Origin: Bordetella parapertussis
GTDB lineage: Bacteria > Pseudomonadota > Gammaproteobacteria > Burkholderiales > Burkholderiaceae_C
Assembly: GCA_945878355.1 (NCBI GenBank)
Contig: CAMCTC010000014.1
Coordinates: 1 to 64,000, forward strand
Length of the DNA: 64,000 bases
Direction: 5' to 3'
The notes beneath the pieces were generated by a model that was given only the letters and a program-made list of their open reading frames with translations, ran no database searches and was not told the DNA's origin. A program made the translations under genes and the position numbers. Below, one piece after another: positions 44,780 through 54,070 of the stretch (position 1 is its first letter; the number at the start of each line of letters is the position of its first letter).

Positions 44780-45441
44780 TGGAAGGCTTGGCCGCGTTTT
44801 GGGCCGAAAGCGATGCGATCGGCCGCACGGTGGTGGCGCTGCTGCTGGCGATGTCGGTCAGTGCTTGGATACTGATCGCATGGAAAGGCTGGGTCTTGCT
44901 GCGCACAAGACGCGACATCGCCCGCGCCGTGCCGGCATTCTGGGCCGCAGACACGCTGTCGGCGGGCAGCGCCAGGCTGCTCGCGCTGGATCGCGAGCAG
45001 GTGCTGCTGCCCTTGCTGCTGGCCAGCACCACGACCGATGCAGCAGGCACGCTGGCCAGTCGTGCGAGCGGTGCATCGCAGTTGACGCGGCGCTTGCGCG
45101 ATGCGCTCCACCAGAGCCTGGCACACCTGCAGTTCGGACAGGTGCTGCTGGCCTCGATCGGCAGCACCTCGCCATTCATTGGCCTGTTCGGCACCGTCTG
45201 GGGCATTTACCACGCGCTGCTGAGCATTTCGGCGTCCGCCACGATCACCATCGACAAAGTGGCCGGTCCGGTCGGCGAGGCGCTGATCATGACGGCCGCC
45301 GGGCTGGCGGTGGCGATTCCCGCAGTACTGGCTTACAACCTGTTCGGCAAGTGGGTCGCGGCCTGTGAGGCGGAACTCGAAGGTTTCGCCCACGACCTGC
45401 GCGAGATGTCGCTGGATGCTCACACTTCATCGGAGCCCTGA
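44779..45441 (+). CDS. exbB: MotA/TolQ/ExbB-family proton channel subunit
   Basis: A 220-residue inner-membrane protein starting at ATG 44779 in a TGATG overlap with dapB. There are three membrane helices: about residues 15-38, and a pair after residue 125 (Phe-Ile-Gly-Leu-Phe-Gly-Thr-Val-Trp-Gly-Ile-Tyr). Gly-Pro-Val-Gly-Glu-Ala-Leu-Ile-Met-Thr-Ala-Ala-Gly-Leu-Ala-Val-Ala-Ile-Pro-Ala is the family signature. With the ExbD-like protein it uses the proton gradient to power TonB or Tol systems. tonB is not nearby, so exbB versus tolQ stays open. Confidence 0.9.
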   Translation: MEGLAAFWAESDAIGRTVVALLLAMSVSAWILIAWKGWVLLRTRRDIARAVPAFWAADTLSAGSARLLALDREQVLLPLLLASTTTDAAGTLASRASGASQLTRRLRDALHQSLAHLQFGQVLLASIGSTSPFIGLFGTVWGIYHALLSISASATITIDKVAGPVGEALIMTAAGLAVAIPAVLAYNLFGKWVAACEAELEGFAHDLREMSLDAHTSSEP

Positions 45442-45444
45442 AGC

Positions 45445-45897
45445 ATGGCCTTCGGCAGACTGCAGCGCTCAGGCAGTTCGCAACCGATGAGCGACATCAA
45501 CATGACGCCGTTGATCGACGTGATGCTGGTGCTGCTGGTGATTTTCATCATCACCGCGCCGCTGATGAGCAACAGCTTGCGCCTTGACCTGCCCAACGCC
45601 GCCGGCGCGCAGGCCGGCAGCGCAGCCCAGTTCGTCAGTGTGGCAGTCGACGCGCAAGGTCAGCTGTTCTGGGGCGACGAGCCGCTGGCCGACGCGGTGC
45701 TGACATCCCGGGTTCGCGAAGCTGCCGCACGCAACCCGGCCACCGAACTGCAACTGCGCGCCGACAAGAGCGTGCCCTATGGCCGCATCGCCGAGTTGAT
45801 CGGGCTGGTGCAGGCGGGTGGGCTGTCGCGCATCGGCTTCGTCACCGAAACGGCCGCCCAAGGGCCTGGTCACAGGCCCGCGGACCTGCCCAAGTAG
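45445..45897 (+). CDS. exbD: ExbD/TolR-family energy-coupling protein
   Basis: A 150-residue inner-membrane protein with a short cytoplasmic start, one membrane helix ([11 protein letters not shown]) holding the proton-carrying Asp in Asn-Met-Thr-Pro-Leu-Ile-Asp-Val, and a periplasmic domain ending in Arg-Ala-Asp-Lys-Ser-Val-Pro-Tyr-Gly. It works with the preceding gene, three bases upstream. Confidence 0.93.
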   Translation: MAFGRLQRSGSSQPMSDINMTPLIDVMLVLLVIFIITAPLMSNSLRLDLPNAAGAQAGSAAQFVSVAVDAQGQLFWGDEPLADAVLTSRVREAAARNPATELQLRADKSVPYGRIAELIGLVQAGGLSRIGFVTETAAQGPGHRPADLPK

Positions 45898-45925
45898 CGC
45901 AGCACCCCCTCCTACAATCGGCGCG

Positions 45926-48676
45926 ATGAACGAGAAATACGCACCCGCCGAACTTGAAACCGCAGCCCACAGCCACTGGGCGCAGCCGCTGTGGAACGGT
46001 CATGACGCCTACCGCGTCACCGAAGACCCCCGTGACAGCCTCGGCAATCTCAAGCCGAAGTACTACGCCTGCTCGATGCTGCCTTACCCGAGCGGGAAGC
46101 TGCACATGGGCCATGTGCGCAACTACACCATCAACGACATGCTGGCGCGCCAGCTGCGCATGAAGGGATTCAATGTCCTGATGCCCATGGGCTGGGACGC
46201 TTTCGGCCTGCCAGCCGAGAACGCGGCAATGAAAAACGATGTGCCGCCGGCCCAGTGGACCTACGACAACATCGCCCACATGAAGGCCCAGATGCAGGCC
46301 ATGGGCCTGGCCATCGACTGGTCGCGCGAGGTCGCGACCTGTACGCCGGCGTATTACCGATGGAACCAGTGGCTGTTCTTGCGCATGCTCGAAAAAGGCA
46401 TCGCTGAGCGCCGAACCCAGGTCGTGAACTGGGACCCGGTCGACCAGACCGTGCTGGCCAACGAGCAGGTGATCGACGGCAAGGGTTGGCGTTCGGGCGC
46501 GGTGATCGAGAAGCGTGAGATTCCCGGCTACTACCTCAAGATCACGCAGTACGCCGATGAGTTGCTGTCGGCGGTGAACAACCCCGCCGACGCCAACTAC
46601 CTCGCCGGCTGGCCCGAGCGTGTGCGCTTGATGCAGGAAAACTGGATCGGCAAGAGCGAGGGCGTGCGCTTCGCCTTCCCGCACCAGATCGCCGATGGCG
46701 CTGGCGCGACGATCGGCGATGGCCGGCTCTGGGTGTTCACCACCCGCGCTGACACCATCATGGGCGTGACCTTCTGCGCTGTGGCGCCCGAGCACCCGCT
46801 GGCGCTGCACGCTGCGGCCTCGCAGCCCACAGTGGCGGCCTTCATCGCCGAGTGCCAGGGCGGGGGCAGCACCGAGGCCGAATTGGCCACCCAGGAGAAA
46901 AAAGGCGTGCCCACCGGCTTGACGGTCAAGCACCCGCTGACCGGCGCGGCGGTCGATGTCTGGGTCGGTAACTACGTGCTGATGAGCTATGGCGATGGCG
47001 CGGTGATGGGCGTGCCGGCGCACGACGAGCGCGATTTCGCCTTTGCCAGGAAATACGGCCTGGCCATCCAGCCCGTGGTCGCGGTCGAGGGCGAAGCGTT
47101 TTCCACCGAGACCTGGGCCGACAGTTACGCCGACAAGCAGCGCGGGCGCTGCGTCAACTCGGGGCCCGGTTTCGAATTCCTCGACGGCCTGGCCTTCAAG
47201 CCCGCGGTGGCGAAAGTGGCCGAGTTGCTGGCCGAAAAAGGCCTCGGCGAGAAGAAGACGACCTGGCGGCTGCGCGACTGGGGCGTCAGCCGACAGCGCT
47301 ACTGGGGCACGCCAATCCCCATCATCCACTGCGATGGCAGCGACGGTCCCGGGGGCTCGACCCCAGGGTGCGGCGCAGTGCCGGTGCCCGACAAAGATCT
47401 GCCGGTGGTGCTACCCGAAGACTGCATCCCCGACGGCAGCGGCAACCCGCTGAACAAACGCGCCGATTTTCTCAACGTCGCTTGCCCGCGCTGCGGCAAG
47501 CAGGCGCGGCGCGAGACCGACACGATGGACACCTTCGTCGACAGCTCGTGGTACTTCATGCGCTATTGCGATCCGGGCAACGCGCAGGCGATGGTGGCCG
47601 ATGGCACGAATTACTGGATGCCAGCCATCGGGTCCCAGGCCGGTGGGCCTGGGATGGACCAGTACATTGGCGGCATCGAGCATGCGATCCTGCATTTGCT
47701 GTACGCCCGTTTCTGGACCAAGGTGATGCGCGACCTCGGCCTGGTCAGCGTCAGCGAGCCCTTCACCAAGCTGCTGACGCAAGGCATGGTGCTCAACCAC
47801 ATCTACAGCCGGCGCGGCGCAACCGGCGGCATCGACTACTTCTGGCCCGCCGACGTGGTCGACCTGCGCGACGAGTCAGGCAAGATCACCGGCGCACGGC
47901 TCAAGAGCGACGGCTCGCTGGTCAACTACGAGGGCGTGGGCACGATGTCCAAGTCCAAGAACAACGGGGTCGACCCGCAGGCCCTGATCGACCAGTACGG
48001 CGCCGACACCGCGCGGCTGTTCGTGATGTTCGCGTCGCCACCCGAGCAGACCTTGGAGTGGAACGACGCCGGCGTCGAGGGTGCGCACCGGTTTCTGAAG
48101 CGGGTCTGGGGTTTCGGCGCCAAGCATGCCGACCTGCTGCAAGCCGCCAGCCAGCTGCCAGCGACATTGCGCCCCGCAGCGAAGGACCTGCGCCGCGAGG
48201 TGCATCTGGTGCTGCGCCAGGTGAGCTACGACTACGAGCGCATGCAGTACAACACCGTGGTGTCGGGGGCCATGAAGCTGCTCAACGCGCTGGAGGGCTT
48301 CAAGCCCGATGGCAGCGCAGGCGATGGCGCGGTGTTGCGCGAAGGCTTCTCGGTGCTGCTGCGCGGTCTCTACCCGGCCTGTCCGCATATCACGCACAAC
48401 CTGTGGGCTGGGCTGGGCTACGCCAGCGCGCTTGGCGACCTGCTCGACGCGCCCTGGCCGGTGGTCGATGAGTCCGCACTGCTGCGCGACGAGATCGAAC
48501 TGGTGTTGCAGATCAGCGGCAAGATGCGCGGCGCGATCCTGGTGCCGGCGGCGGCCGACAAGGCGGCCATCGAGGCCGCCGCGCTGGCCTCGCCCGAATT
48601 CGCCAAGTTCTCCGAGGGCAAGCCGGCCAAGAAGGTAATCGTGGTGCCAGGCCGGCTGGTCAACGTGGTGGTCTGA
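45926..48676 (+). CDS. leuS: Leucyl-tRNA synthetase
   Basis: A 916-residue class I synthetase starting at ATG 45926. The ATP site motif is [11 protein letters not shown] (HMGH at 60-63), and the second is Met-Ser-Lys-Ser-Lys at 674. The editing domain contains Thr-Arg-Ala-Asp-Thr and Val-Pro-Ala-His-Asp-Glu-Arg-Asp. Length is slightly above that of E. coli LeuS (860). lptE and holA follow, the order common in proteobacteria. Confidence 0.98.
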   Translation: MNEKYAPAELETAAHSHWAQPLWNGHDAYRVTEDPRDSLGNLKPKYYACSMLPYPSGKLHMGHVRNYTINDMLARQLRMKGFNVLMPMGWDAFGLPAENAAMKNDVPPAQWTYDNIAHMKAQMQAMGLAIDWSREVATCTPAYYRWNQWLFLRMLEKGIAERRTQVVNWDPVDQTVLANEQVIDGKGWRSGAVIEKREIPGYYLKITQYADELLSAVNNPADANYLAGWPERVRLMQENWIGKSEGVRFAFPHQIADGAGATIGDGRLWVFTTRADTIMGVTFCAVAPEHPLALHAAASQPTVAAFIAECQGGGSTEAELATQEKKGVPTGLTVKHPLTGAAVDVWVGNYVLMSYGDGAVMGVPAHDERDFAFARKYGLAIQPVVAVEGEAFSTETWADSYADKQRGRCVNSGPGFEFLDGLAFKPAVAKVAELLAEKGLGEKKTTWRLRDWGVSRQRYWGTPIPIIHCDGSDGPGGSTPGCGAVPVPDKDLPVVLPEDCIPDGSGNPLNKRADFLNVACPRCGKQARRETDTMDTFVDSSWYFMRYCDPGNAQAMVADGTNYWMPAIGSQAGGPGMDQYIGGIEHAILHLLYARFWTKVMRDLGLVSVSEPFTKLLTQGMVLNHIYSRRGATGGIDYFWPADVVDLRDESGKITGARLKSDGSLVNYEGVGTMSKSKNNGVDPQALIDQYGADTARLFVMFASPPEQTLEWNDAGVEGAHRFLKRVWGFGAKHADLLQAASQLPATLRPAAKDLRREVHLVLRQVSYDYERMQYNTVVSGAMKLLNALEGFKPDGSAGDGAVLREGFSVLLRGLYPACPHITHNLWAGLGYASALGDLLDAPWPVVDESALLRDEIELVLQISGKMRGAILVPAAADKAAIEAAALASPEFAKFSEGKPAKKVIVVPGRLVNVVV

Positions 48677-48685
48677 TCGACATCC

Positions 48686-49225
48686 ATGCCGAACCGAAGG
48701 CCGAACGACCCTTGCGTCCTCGGGCGTCGCCGCTGGTTGGGCGCGCTGGCGGCGCTGGGCTGGCTGACGGGTTGCGGCTTCGAGTTGCGCCGCACGCCGC
48801 CGCTGCCTTTCTCTCGCATCGCGCTGACAGGCTTTGCCGCCCGCTCGCCGCTGGGCGCAGAACTGCGCACCAGGCTGGGTGAGTTGGCGGTGGCCAGTCC
48901 GGCGCAGGCCGAGGTGGTGTTGCAGGTGCTGACCGACCGGCGCGAGAAAAGCGTGGTCGCGTCGACGGCGGCAGGCCAGGTGCGTGAACTGCAGCTGCGG
49001 CTCAGGTTCGAATTCCGCCTCAACACACCCGGCGGGCGCGAGCTGATTCCCGCCACCGAATTGCTGCTGTCGCGCGACCTGAGCTACAGCGAGAGTTTGG
49101 CGCTGGCCAAAGCGCAGGAAGAGACCGAAATCTACGCCGCGATGCAGACCGACATCGTGCAACAACTGCTGCGCCGGCTGGCACGTGGCAATGGATCGGC
49201 CGCCGCCAGCGCGCCCGAACGCTGA
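48686..49225 (+). CDS. lptE: LPS-assembly lipoprotein LptE
   Basis: A 179-residue outer-membrane lipoprotein that plugs LptD. The twin-arginine-like leader (Gly-Arg-Arg-Arg-Trp) and hydrophobic stretch end in the lipobox Leu-Thr-Gly-Cys30, followed by Gly-Phe-Glu-Leu-Arg. The rest has the LptE strand-helix pattern with Arg-Glu-Lys-Ser-Val and Glu-Leu-Gln-Leu-Arg-Leu-Arg-Phe. Its partner LptD is encoded at the right end of the window. It lies between leuS and holA, as expected. Confidence 0.93.
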   Translation: MPNRRPNDPCVLGRRRWLGALAALGWLTGCGFELRRTPPLPFSRIALTGFAARSPLGAELRTRLGELAVASPAQAEVVLQVLTDRREKSVVASTAAGQVRELQLRLRFEFRLNTPGGRELIPATELLLSRDLSYSESLALAKAQEETEIYAAMQTDIVQQLLRRLARGNGSAAASAPER

Positions 49226-49231
49226 AACGCC

Positions 49232-50332
49232 ATGCAGTTGCGCGCCGATCAGCTCACCGCACACTTGGCCCGCGGCCTGCAGCGGGTCTACACCATCCAC
49301 GGCGACGAGCCGCTGCTGGCGCAGGAGGCCGGCGACGCGGTCCGAGCTGCCGCACGCGCCGCCGGCCATACCGAACGCCAGGTCTTCACCGTCAGCGGCG
49401 CGCACTTCGACTGGTCGAGCCTGGCTGGCGCGGCACAAGCGATGAGCTTGTTCGGCGAACGCCAGCTCGTGGAAATCCGCATCCCCAGCGGCAAACCGGG
49501 CAAGGACGGGTCTGAGGCCTTGCAGCGCTACTGCAATCATCTCTCCGATGAGGTGCTCACGCTGGTGCATTGCCCCAAGCTCGACCGCCAGCAGCAGCAA
49601 GCGGCCTGGTTCGGCGCGCTGGACCAGGCCGGCGTGACGATCAAGGTCGAACCGGTGGAGCGCCGCGCGCTGCCAAGCTGGATCGCCCAGCGCCTGGCAG
49701 GTCAAAGCCAGCGTGTGGCCGAGGGCGAACCGGGCCAGCAGACCCTGGCCTTTTTCGCCGACCGTGTTGAAGGCAATCTGCTGGCAGCGCACCAGGAGTT
49801 GCAGAAGCTCGCACTGCTCTACCCTGCCGGCGAGCTGGCCTTCGAGCAGGTCGAGGCGGCGGTCCTGAACGTCGCGCGCTACGACGTCTTCAAGCTCGGC
49901 GAGGCGGTGCTAGCCGGCCAGACCGCCCGCGTGCTGCGCATGCTCGACGGCCTGCGCGCCGAGGGCGAAGCCGCGGTGCTGGTGCACTGGAGCCTGGCCG
50001 ATGACATCCGCAACCTCAAGCGCGTCAAAGACGCGCTGGCCCAGGGTCGGCCACTGCCGATGGCGCTGCGCGAGAACCGGGTCTGGGGCCAGAAGGAACG
50101 GCTGTTCGAACGCGTGCTGCCGCTGCTGACCGCCGAGCAGCTCAACCATCTGGTGCAAGCCGCCAGCATCTGCGACGGCGTGATCAAGGGGCTCAAGCAC
50201 CCGCTGTGGCCGCTGGAGCCCTGGCTGGCCCTGACCCGACTGGCGTTGCTGCTGGTGCAGGCCGTCACCCCGGCGCAACGCGGCAGGCCGGCGCCCGCAG
50301 GTCTGGCGCTGCAAGTGCTGGAGCCTCGCTAG
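49232..50332 (+). CDS. holA: DNA polymerase III delta subunit HolA
   Basis: A 366-residue clamp-loader subunit that opens the beta ring. The N-terminal AAA+-like domain starts with Leu-Gln-Arg-Val-Tyr-Thr-Ile-His-Gly-Asp-Glu-Pro-Leu-Leu, the delta signature. The middle has Glu-Gly-Asn-Leu-Leu-Ala-Ala-His-Gln-Glu-Leu-Gln-Lys-Leu-Ala-Leu-Leu. The end is the helical collar domain. It is convergent with the hydroxyacid dehydrogenase gene, ten bases apart. Confidence 0.95.
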   Translation: MQLRADQLTAHLARGLQRVYTIHGDEPLLAQEAGDAVRAAARAAGHTERQVFTVSGAHFDWSSLAGAAQAMSLFGERQLVEIRIPSGKPGKDGSEALQRYCNHLSDEVLTLVHCPKLDRQQQQAAWFGALDQAGVTIKVEPVERRALPSWIAQRLAGQSQRVAEGEPGQQTLAFFADRVEGNLLAAHQELQKLALLYPAGELAFEQVEAAVLNVARYDVFKLGEAVLAGQTARVLRMLDGLRAEGEAAVLVHWSLADDIRNLKRVKDALAQGRPLPMALRENRVWGQKERLFERVLPLLTAEQLNHLVQAASICDGVIKGLKHPLWPLEPWLALTRLALLLVQAVTPAQRGRPAPAGLALQVLEPR

Positions 50333-50342
50333 GCTGGGGGGT

Positions 50343-51296
50343 TCAGTAGCCCGCCTCGCGTTCCACGAGGTGCTGCAAAGGCAGCCCAGCGGCCAGCGCT
50401 TCGATGTTGCGCGCCACCACAGCTGCAGCACTGCGCGCGTCGGTCATCGCTGCGGCATGCGGCAGCACGGTCACCTGGGGATGCAGCCAGAAAGCGTGAT
50501 CGGCGGGCAAGGGCTCGACCTGGAACACGTCGAGCACTGCATGGCCGATCTGGCCACTGGCCAACGCCGCCAGCAGGTCGGCGTCGACCAGGTGGGCGCC
50601 GCGCGCCAGGTTCACCAGGCCGGCACCACGCGGCAGCGTTGCGAGCAAGTCAGCGTCGATCAGGCCGCGGGTGTCAGCCGTCAGCGGCAGCAGGTTGATC
50701 AAGATGCGGGTCTGCCTCAGCGCGTCGGCCAGCGCCGGCGCGCCGTTCAGCACCCGAACGCCTGCCAGCGATTCAACGCCCGTGGCATCGGTCGCGCCGC
50801 GCCGCCAGGCGCTGACCGGATAGCCTTGCTGCGCCAACCGGCCCGCCACCGCACGTCCCATCTGACCAAAACCCAGCACCAGCACCGGCGACTCGTCGGC
50901 GCGGCGCTGGCCATGGACTTGCCAGCGCGAAGCCCGCTGGTGGCGGGCGTATTCGAAGAATCCGCGCTGCAAGGCCAGCGTCGCCCACAGCGCGGTCTCA
51001 GCCATCGCCGAGTTCATCGCCGGGTCGACCATGCGCGCCAGAGGCACCCCCACCGGCAAGGTCTGGTCGCCCAGCAAGCGGTCGACACCGGCCCACAGCG
51101 ACTGGATCAGCCGCAGTCCCGGCAGGCCTGACAGGCTGCCGGGCGCCGGGTTGGCGACGATCGCAACGTCTATGCTGGCATCCGCCACCTCGCCGCGCGC
51201 CAGAGACAAGTTGTGGCCCGGCAAGGCCAGACGCAGCGCCGCGGCCCAGTCGCTGCGCTCGGCGGGCTCGAGTTCACCGGCCAGCAGCAGATTCAT
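50343..51296 (-). CDS. D-2-hydroxyacid dehydrogenase (glyoxylate/hydroxypyruvate reductase-like)
   Basis: A 317-residue NAD(P)-dependent reductase. The dinucleotide fold has [12 protein letters not shown]. The catalytic Arg lies in [10 protein letters not shown] in Phe-Gln-Val-Glu-Pro-Leu-Pro and His in Leu-Pro-His-Ala-Ala. The size and short N-terminal domain fit the GhrA branch. It overlaps pncC by four bases. Confidence 0.88.
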   Translation of the reverse strand: MNLLLAGELEPAERSDWAAALRLALPGHNLSLARGEVADASIDVAIVANPAPGSLSGLPGLRLIQSLWAGVDRLLGDQTLPVGVPLARMVDPAMNSAMAETALWATLALQRGFFEYARHQRASRWQVHGQRRADESPVLVLGFGQMGRAVAGRLAQQGYPVSAWRRGATDATGVESLAGVRVLNGAPALADALRQTRILINLLPLTADTRGLIDADLLATLPRGAGLVNLARGAHLVDADLLAALASGQIGHAVLDVFQVEPLPADHAFWLHPQVTVLPHAAAMTDARSAAAVVARNIEALAAGLPLQHLVEREAGY

Positions 51297-51796
51297 GCCG
51301 CCGCGCTCGGCAGCCGGTCGAGCAGGCCTTGCAGCGCGCAGACCACGGTGGCCTGGCGCACCGCGGCCCGGTCACCAGCAAAGCGCTGAAGCAGCGCGTC
51401 GGTCTCGACTGCACCGTCGGCTGCCCGCCAGGCCCAGGCCAGCCAGACCGTGCCCACCGGTTTGGCCGCGCTGCCGCCGCCCGGCCCGGCCACGCCAGTC
51501 ACCGCCACCGCCAAATCGGCCCGCGATCGCGCCAGCGCGCCGCCAGCCATCGCTCGCGCCACCGGCTCACTGACGGCGCCCTGGCTGGCGATCAAGGTTG
51601 CGTCCACGCCCAGCATCTCGGCCTTGGCCTCGTTGCTGTAAGTGACGAAGCCGCGATCAAACCAGTCGCTAGACCCGGCCAATTCGGTGCAGGCGCCGGC
51701 GATCAGGCCACCAGTGCAGCTCTCGGCAGTGGCGATGCACAAGCCTCGCGCACGCAAGGCGTCCGCCAGCGCCGCGACCAGGCGATCCGGCATCAT
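51293..51796 (-). CDS. pncC: Nicotinamide-nucleotide amidohydrolase (CinA C-terminal domain)
   Basis: A 167-residue enzyme equal to the C-terminal domain of CinA that turns NMN into nicotinic acid mononucleotide. The motif Ala-Glu-Ser-Cys-Thr-Gly-Gly-Leu and Gly-Pro-Gly-Gly-Gly-Ser, followed by Lys-Pro-Val-Gly-Thr-Val, are intact. Two adjacent ATGs (51796, 51793) overlap the pgpA stop. Confidence 0.93.
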   Translation of the reverse strand: MMPDRLVAALADALRARGLCIATAESCTGGLIAGACTELAGSSDWFDRGFVTYSNEAKAEMLGVDATLIASQGAVSEPVARAMAGGALARSRADLAVAVTGVAGPGGGSAAKPVGTVWLAWAWRAADGAVETDALLQRFAGDRAAVRQATVVCALQGLLDRLPSAAA

Positions 51797-52353
51797 CCGA
51801 CCCACCTACGCCACAAAGCGATCACCAGCAGGGTGCACAGCGCCGCGACCAAGTCGTCGAACAAGATGCCGAATCCCTGTCGCCAACCAATGGTCTGGCC
51901 AGGCGCGAGCTTGAAGCGCCGGTCGGCCCAGCCCACCGGGCCGGGCTTGGCGGCATCGAAGAAGCGGAACAGCGCAAAAGCGACCGCCTGACCCCAGAAC
52001 CCGGTCGGCATCACCAGCCACAGCACGAGCCAGAACGCCACGATCTCGTCCCAGACGATCGCACCCGGGTCGGCTTGGCCCAGGTTCTGGGCGCAGCGGG
52101 TGCAGGCCCAAATACCCGTCAGCAGCGACCCCGTGATCACCCAGCCCCAGGGCAGCTCAGCGCGCCAGGCATCGGCCACCAGAAATGAAGCCCAGGCCCA
52201 CAGCGTTCCCACCGTGCCCGGCGCGCGCGGCGACAGTCCGCTGCCAAAGCCAAGTGCCATCCAGTGTGCTGGGTGGCCGATCATGAAGCGCGCGCTGGCG
52301 CGGCGCGGCGCGGCGTGCCGGATGTCGGTTTGGGGAAGGCTTGCGGGGTCCAT
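51793..52353 (-). CDS. pgpA: Phosphatidylglycerophosphatase A
   Basis: A 186-residue inner-membrane phosphatase that makes phosphatidylglycerol. The motif [16 protein letters not shown] is the family mark, with Asp-Glu-Ile-Val and [11 protein letters not shown] later. Several hydrophobic helices follow. It starts two bases after thiL ends. Confidence 0.94.
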   Translation of the reverse strand: MDPASLPQTDIRHAAPRRASARFMIGHPAHWMALGFGSGLSPRAPGTVGTLWAWASFLVADAWRAELPWGWVITGSLLTGIWACTRCAQNLGQADPGAIVWDEIVAFWLVLWLVMPTGFWGQAVAFALFRFFDAAKPGPVGWADRRFKLAPGQTIGWRQGFGILFDDLVAALCTLLVIALWRRWVG

Positions 52354-52355
52354 GC

Positions 52356-53336
52356 TCAGGTGCTGAAGTGGTCGAAGCCGCGCAGCGCCATGGTCAGCTC
52401 GCAGCCCCGCGCATCGAGCAGTCGCAGGCCTGGCGCGGCCTCGATGCGGCCGATCCGGCGCAACACAACGCCAGTTGTTGATGCAGCCGACAGCAAGGAT
52501 GACTCCGCTGCCGCCGGTGCGGCGAACAGCAGCTCATAGTCGTCGCCACCGGCCAGCGCGAATTCGAGCTGCAGCGCGCGCGGCTGACGCGCAAGCACCG
52601 GACTGATGGGCAAGTTTTCGACCTCGATCGCTGCGCCGACGCCGGAGCGGCGCAAGATCTGGCCCAGGTCGCCGACCAGACCGTCGCTGAGGTCGATCGC
52701 CGCACTGGCCAGGCCGCGCAGGCCCAGGCCGAGGGCCACGCGGGGCTGCGGCATCTCCATCGCCAGCCGCACTGCGTCGAAATCCTTGGCCCCGAGGCTG
52801 AGCTGGCCGCGGAAGACCTCGAGCGCCAGCCGCGCATCGCCCAGACCGCCGCCGATGGCATGGCTGACCCACAGCGCGTCGCCAGGGCGCGCGCCGTCGC
52901 GACGCAGCGCTTGGCCGGGCGGCACCTCGCCGAACACGGTCAGGCAAAGATTGAGCGGTCCGGCGGTGGTGTCGCCACCCACCAGTTCGATGCCGTGGCG
53001 ATCGGCCAGGTCGAACAGGCCCTGGGCCAGACCCGCGAGAAACACCTCATCGACCCGGGGCAAGGCCAGCGCCAGCGTGAAAGCCACCGGCCGCGCGCCG
53101 CAGGCCGCCAGGTCGCTCAGATTGACCGCCAAGGCCTTGTGGCCCAGGCGTTCGGGCCGAACCGTCGACAGAAAATGCCGACCCTCGACCAGCATGTCGC
53201 AGGAGATCGCCCACTGCATGCCGGGCGCGGGCTGCAGCAGCGCGCAGTCATCGCCGACGCCCAGCACCACATGCGCCGCCGGACGGGACGGGCGGGTGAA
53301 GTACTTGCGGATCAGGTCGAACTCGCCCAGGGCCAT
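52356..53336 (-). CDS. thiL: Thiamine-monophosphate kinase
   Basis: A 326-residue enzyme that makes thiamine diphosphate. Start ATG 53336 is chosen because the family begins Gly-Glu-Phe-Asp-Leu-Ile. Visible are Gly-Val-Gly-Asp-Asp-Cys-Ala, Cys-Asp-Met-Leu-Val-Glu-Gly-Arg-His-Phe, Ala-Val-Asn-Leu-Ser-Asp-Leu-Ala-Ala-Cys-Gly and Asp-Leu-Ser-Asp-Gly-Leu. pgpA and pncC follow on the same strand, the common thiL-pgpA-pncC order. Confidence 0.96.
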   Translation of the reverse strand: MALGEFDLIRKYFTRPSRPAAHVVLGVGDDCALLQPAPGMQWAISCDMLVEGRHFLSTVRPERLGHKALAVNLSDLAACGARPVAFTLALALPRVDEVFLAGLAQGLFDLADRHGIELVGGDTTAGPLNLCLTVFGEVPPGQALRRDGARPGDALWVSHAIGGGLGDARLALEVFRGQLSLGAKDFDAVRLAMEMPQPRVALGLGLRGLASAAIDLSDGLVGDLGQILRRSGVGAAIEVENLPISPVLARQPRALQLEFALAGGDDYELLFAAPAAAESSLLSAASTTGVVLRRIGRIEAAPGLRLLDARGCELTMALRGFDHFST

Positions 53337-53370
53337 GGCGGCGATTGTCGCCGCGTGAGCGCGGCCCCGT

Positions 53371-54033
53371 TCAGGCTGCGGGCTCACGCAGCAGGTTGGC
53401 CAACTCGACCGCCGAGCGCACGGCCATCTTCTCGAACATCCGGGCGCGGTGCACTTCCACCGTGCGGACGCTGATGTCGAGTTCATCGGCCATCTGCTTG
53501 TTGGCCAAGCCGGCGACCACCCGGTCCATCACCTCTCGCTCGCGCTCGGTCAGCTCGGCCAGCGCGCGCGCCAGCGCTTGTTGCTGGCGCCGACGCAGGA
53601 TCGCCAGAGCGCTGACCTGCAAGGCCTGCTCGACCCGGTCGACCAACGCGTTGTCGGAAAACGGCTTCTCGACGAAGTCGAAAGCGCCGCGCTTGACCGT
53701 GGCCACGGCTGTGGGCACATCGCCATGACCCGTGAGAAAGATCACCGGCAAGGTCTGCGTCAACCCGCGCTCGACCAGCCGGTCGAACAGCACCAGGCCG
53801 CTCGTCCCTGGCATGCGCACATCGAGCAGCAAACAAGAGGGCGAGTCGGGCCAGCCACCGGCGAGGTCGCGGCCGGCCAACCAAGCCTCGAAAGCCTCGG
53901 CCTGCGCAAAACCCTCAGACAACAAGCGCCGCGAGCGCAGCAGCCAAGCCAGCGAGTCACGCACCACGGCCTCATCGTCGACCAGGTAGACCACCGGAAT
54001 GCCCAGTGGCGGGTTGGCATGGTTGGGTGTCAT
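53371..54033 (-). CDS. FixJ/DctR-like response regulator
   Basis: A 220-residue regulator from ATG 54033. The receiver has Asp19-Asp20-Glu21, phospho-acceptor Asp71 (Leu-Leu-Asp-Val-Arg-Met-Pro-Gly) and Lys in Glu-Lys-Pro-Phe. The C-terminal LuxR-type helix-turn-helix has Leu-Thr-Glu-Arg-Glu-Arg-Glu-Val-Met and Val-Glu-Val-His-Arg. It follows the sensor kinase by 37 bases, so the two form a pair. maeB stands just past the kinase on the other strand. Confidence 0.92.
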   Translation of the reverse strand: MTPNHANPPLGIPVVYLVDDEAVVRDSLAWLLRSRRLLSEGFAQAEAFEAWLAGRDLAGGWPDSPSCLLLDVRMPGTSGLVLFDRLVERGLTQTLPVIFLTGHGDVPTAVATVKRGAFDFVEKPFSDNALVDRVEQALQVSALAILRRRQQQALARALAELTEREREVMDRVVAGLANKQMADELDISVRTVEVHRARMFEKMAVRSAVELANLLREPAA

Positions 54034-54070
54034 GACGCCAAGTATGGTGCAAGCCGGCAGCGGCAAGGCT

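Noticed and set aside
45842..47329. A 495-residue leftward frame opposite leuS
   Set aside because: Antisense to a clearly real leuS with no recognisable domain.
47876..49792. A 638-residue leftward frame opposite the leuS end, lptE and holA
   Set aside because: It spans three real genes on the other strand and shows only Gln/His/Arg-rich shadow composition.
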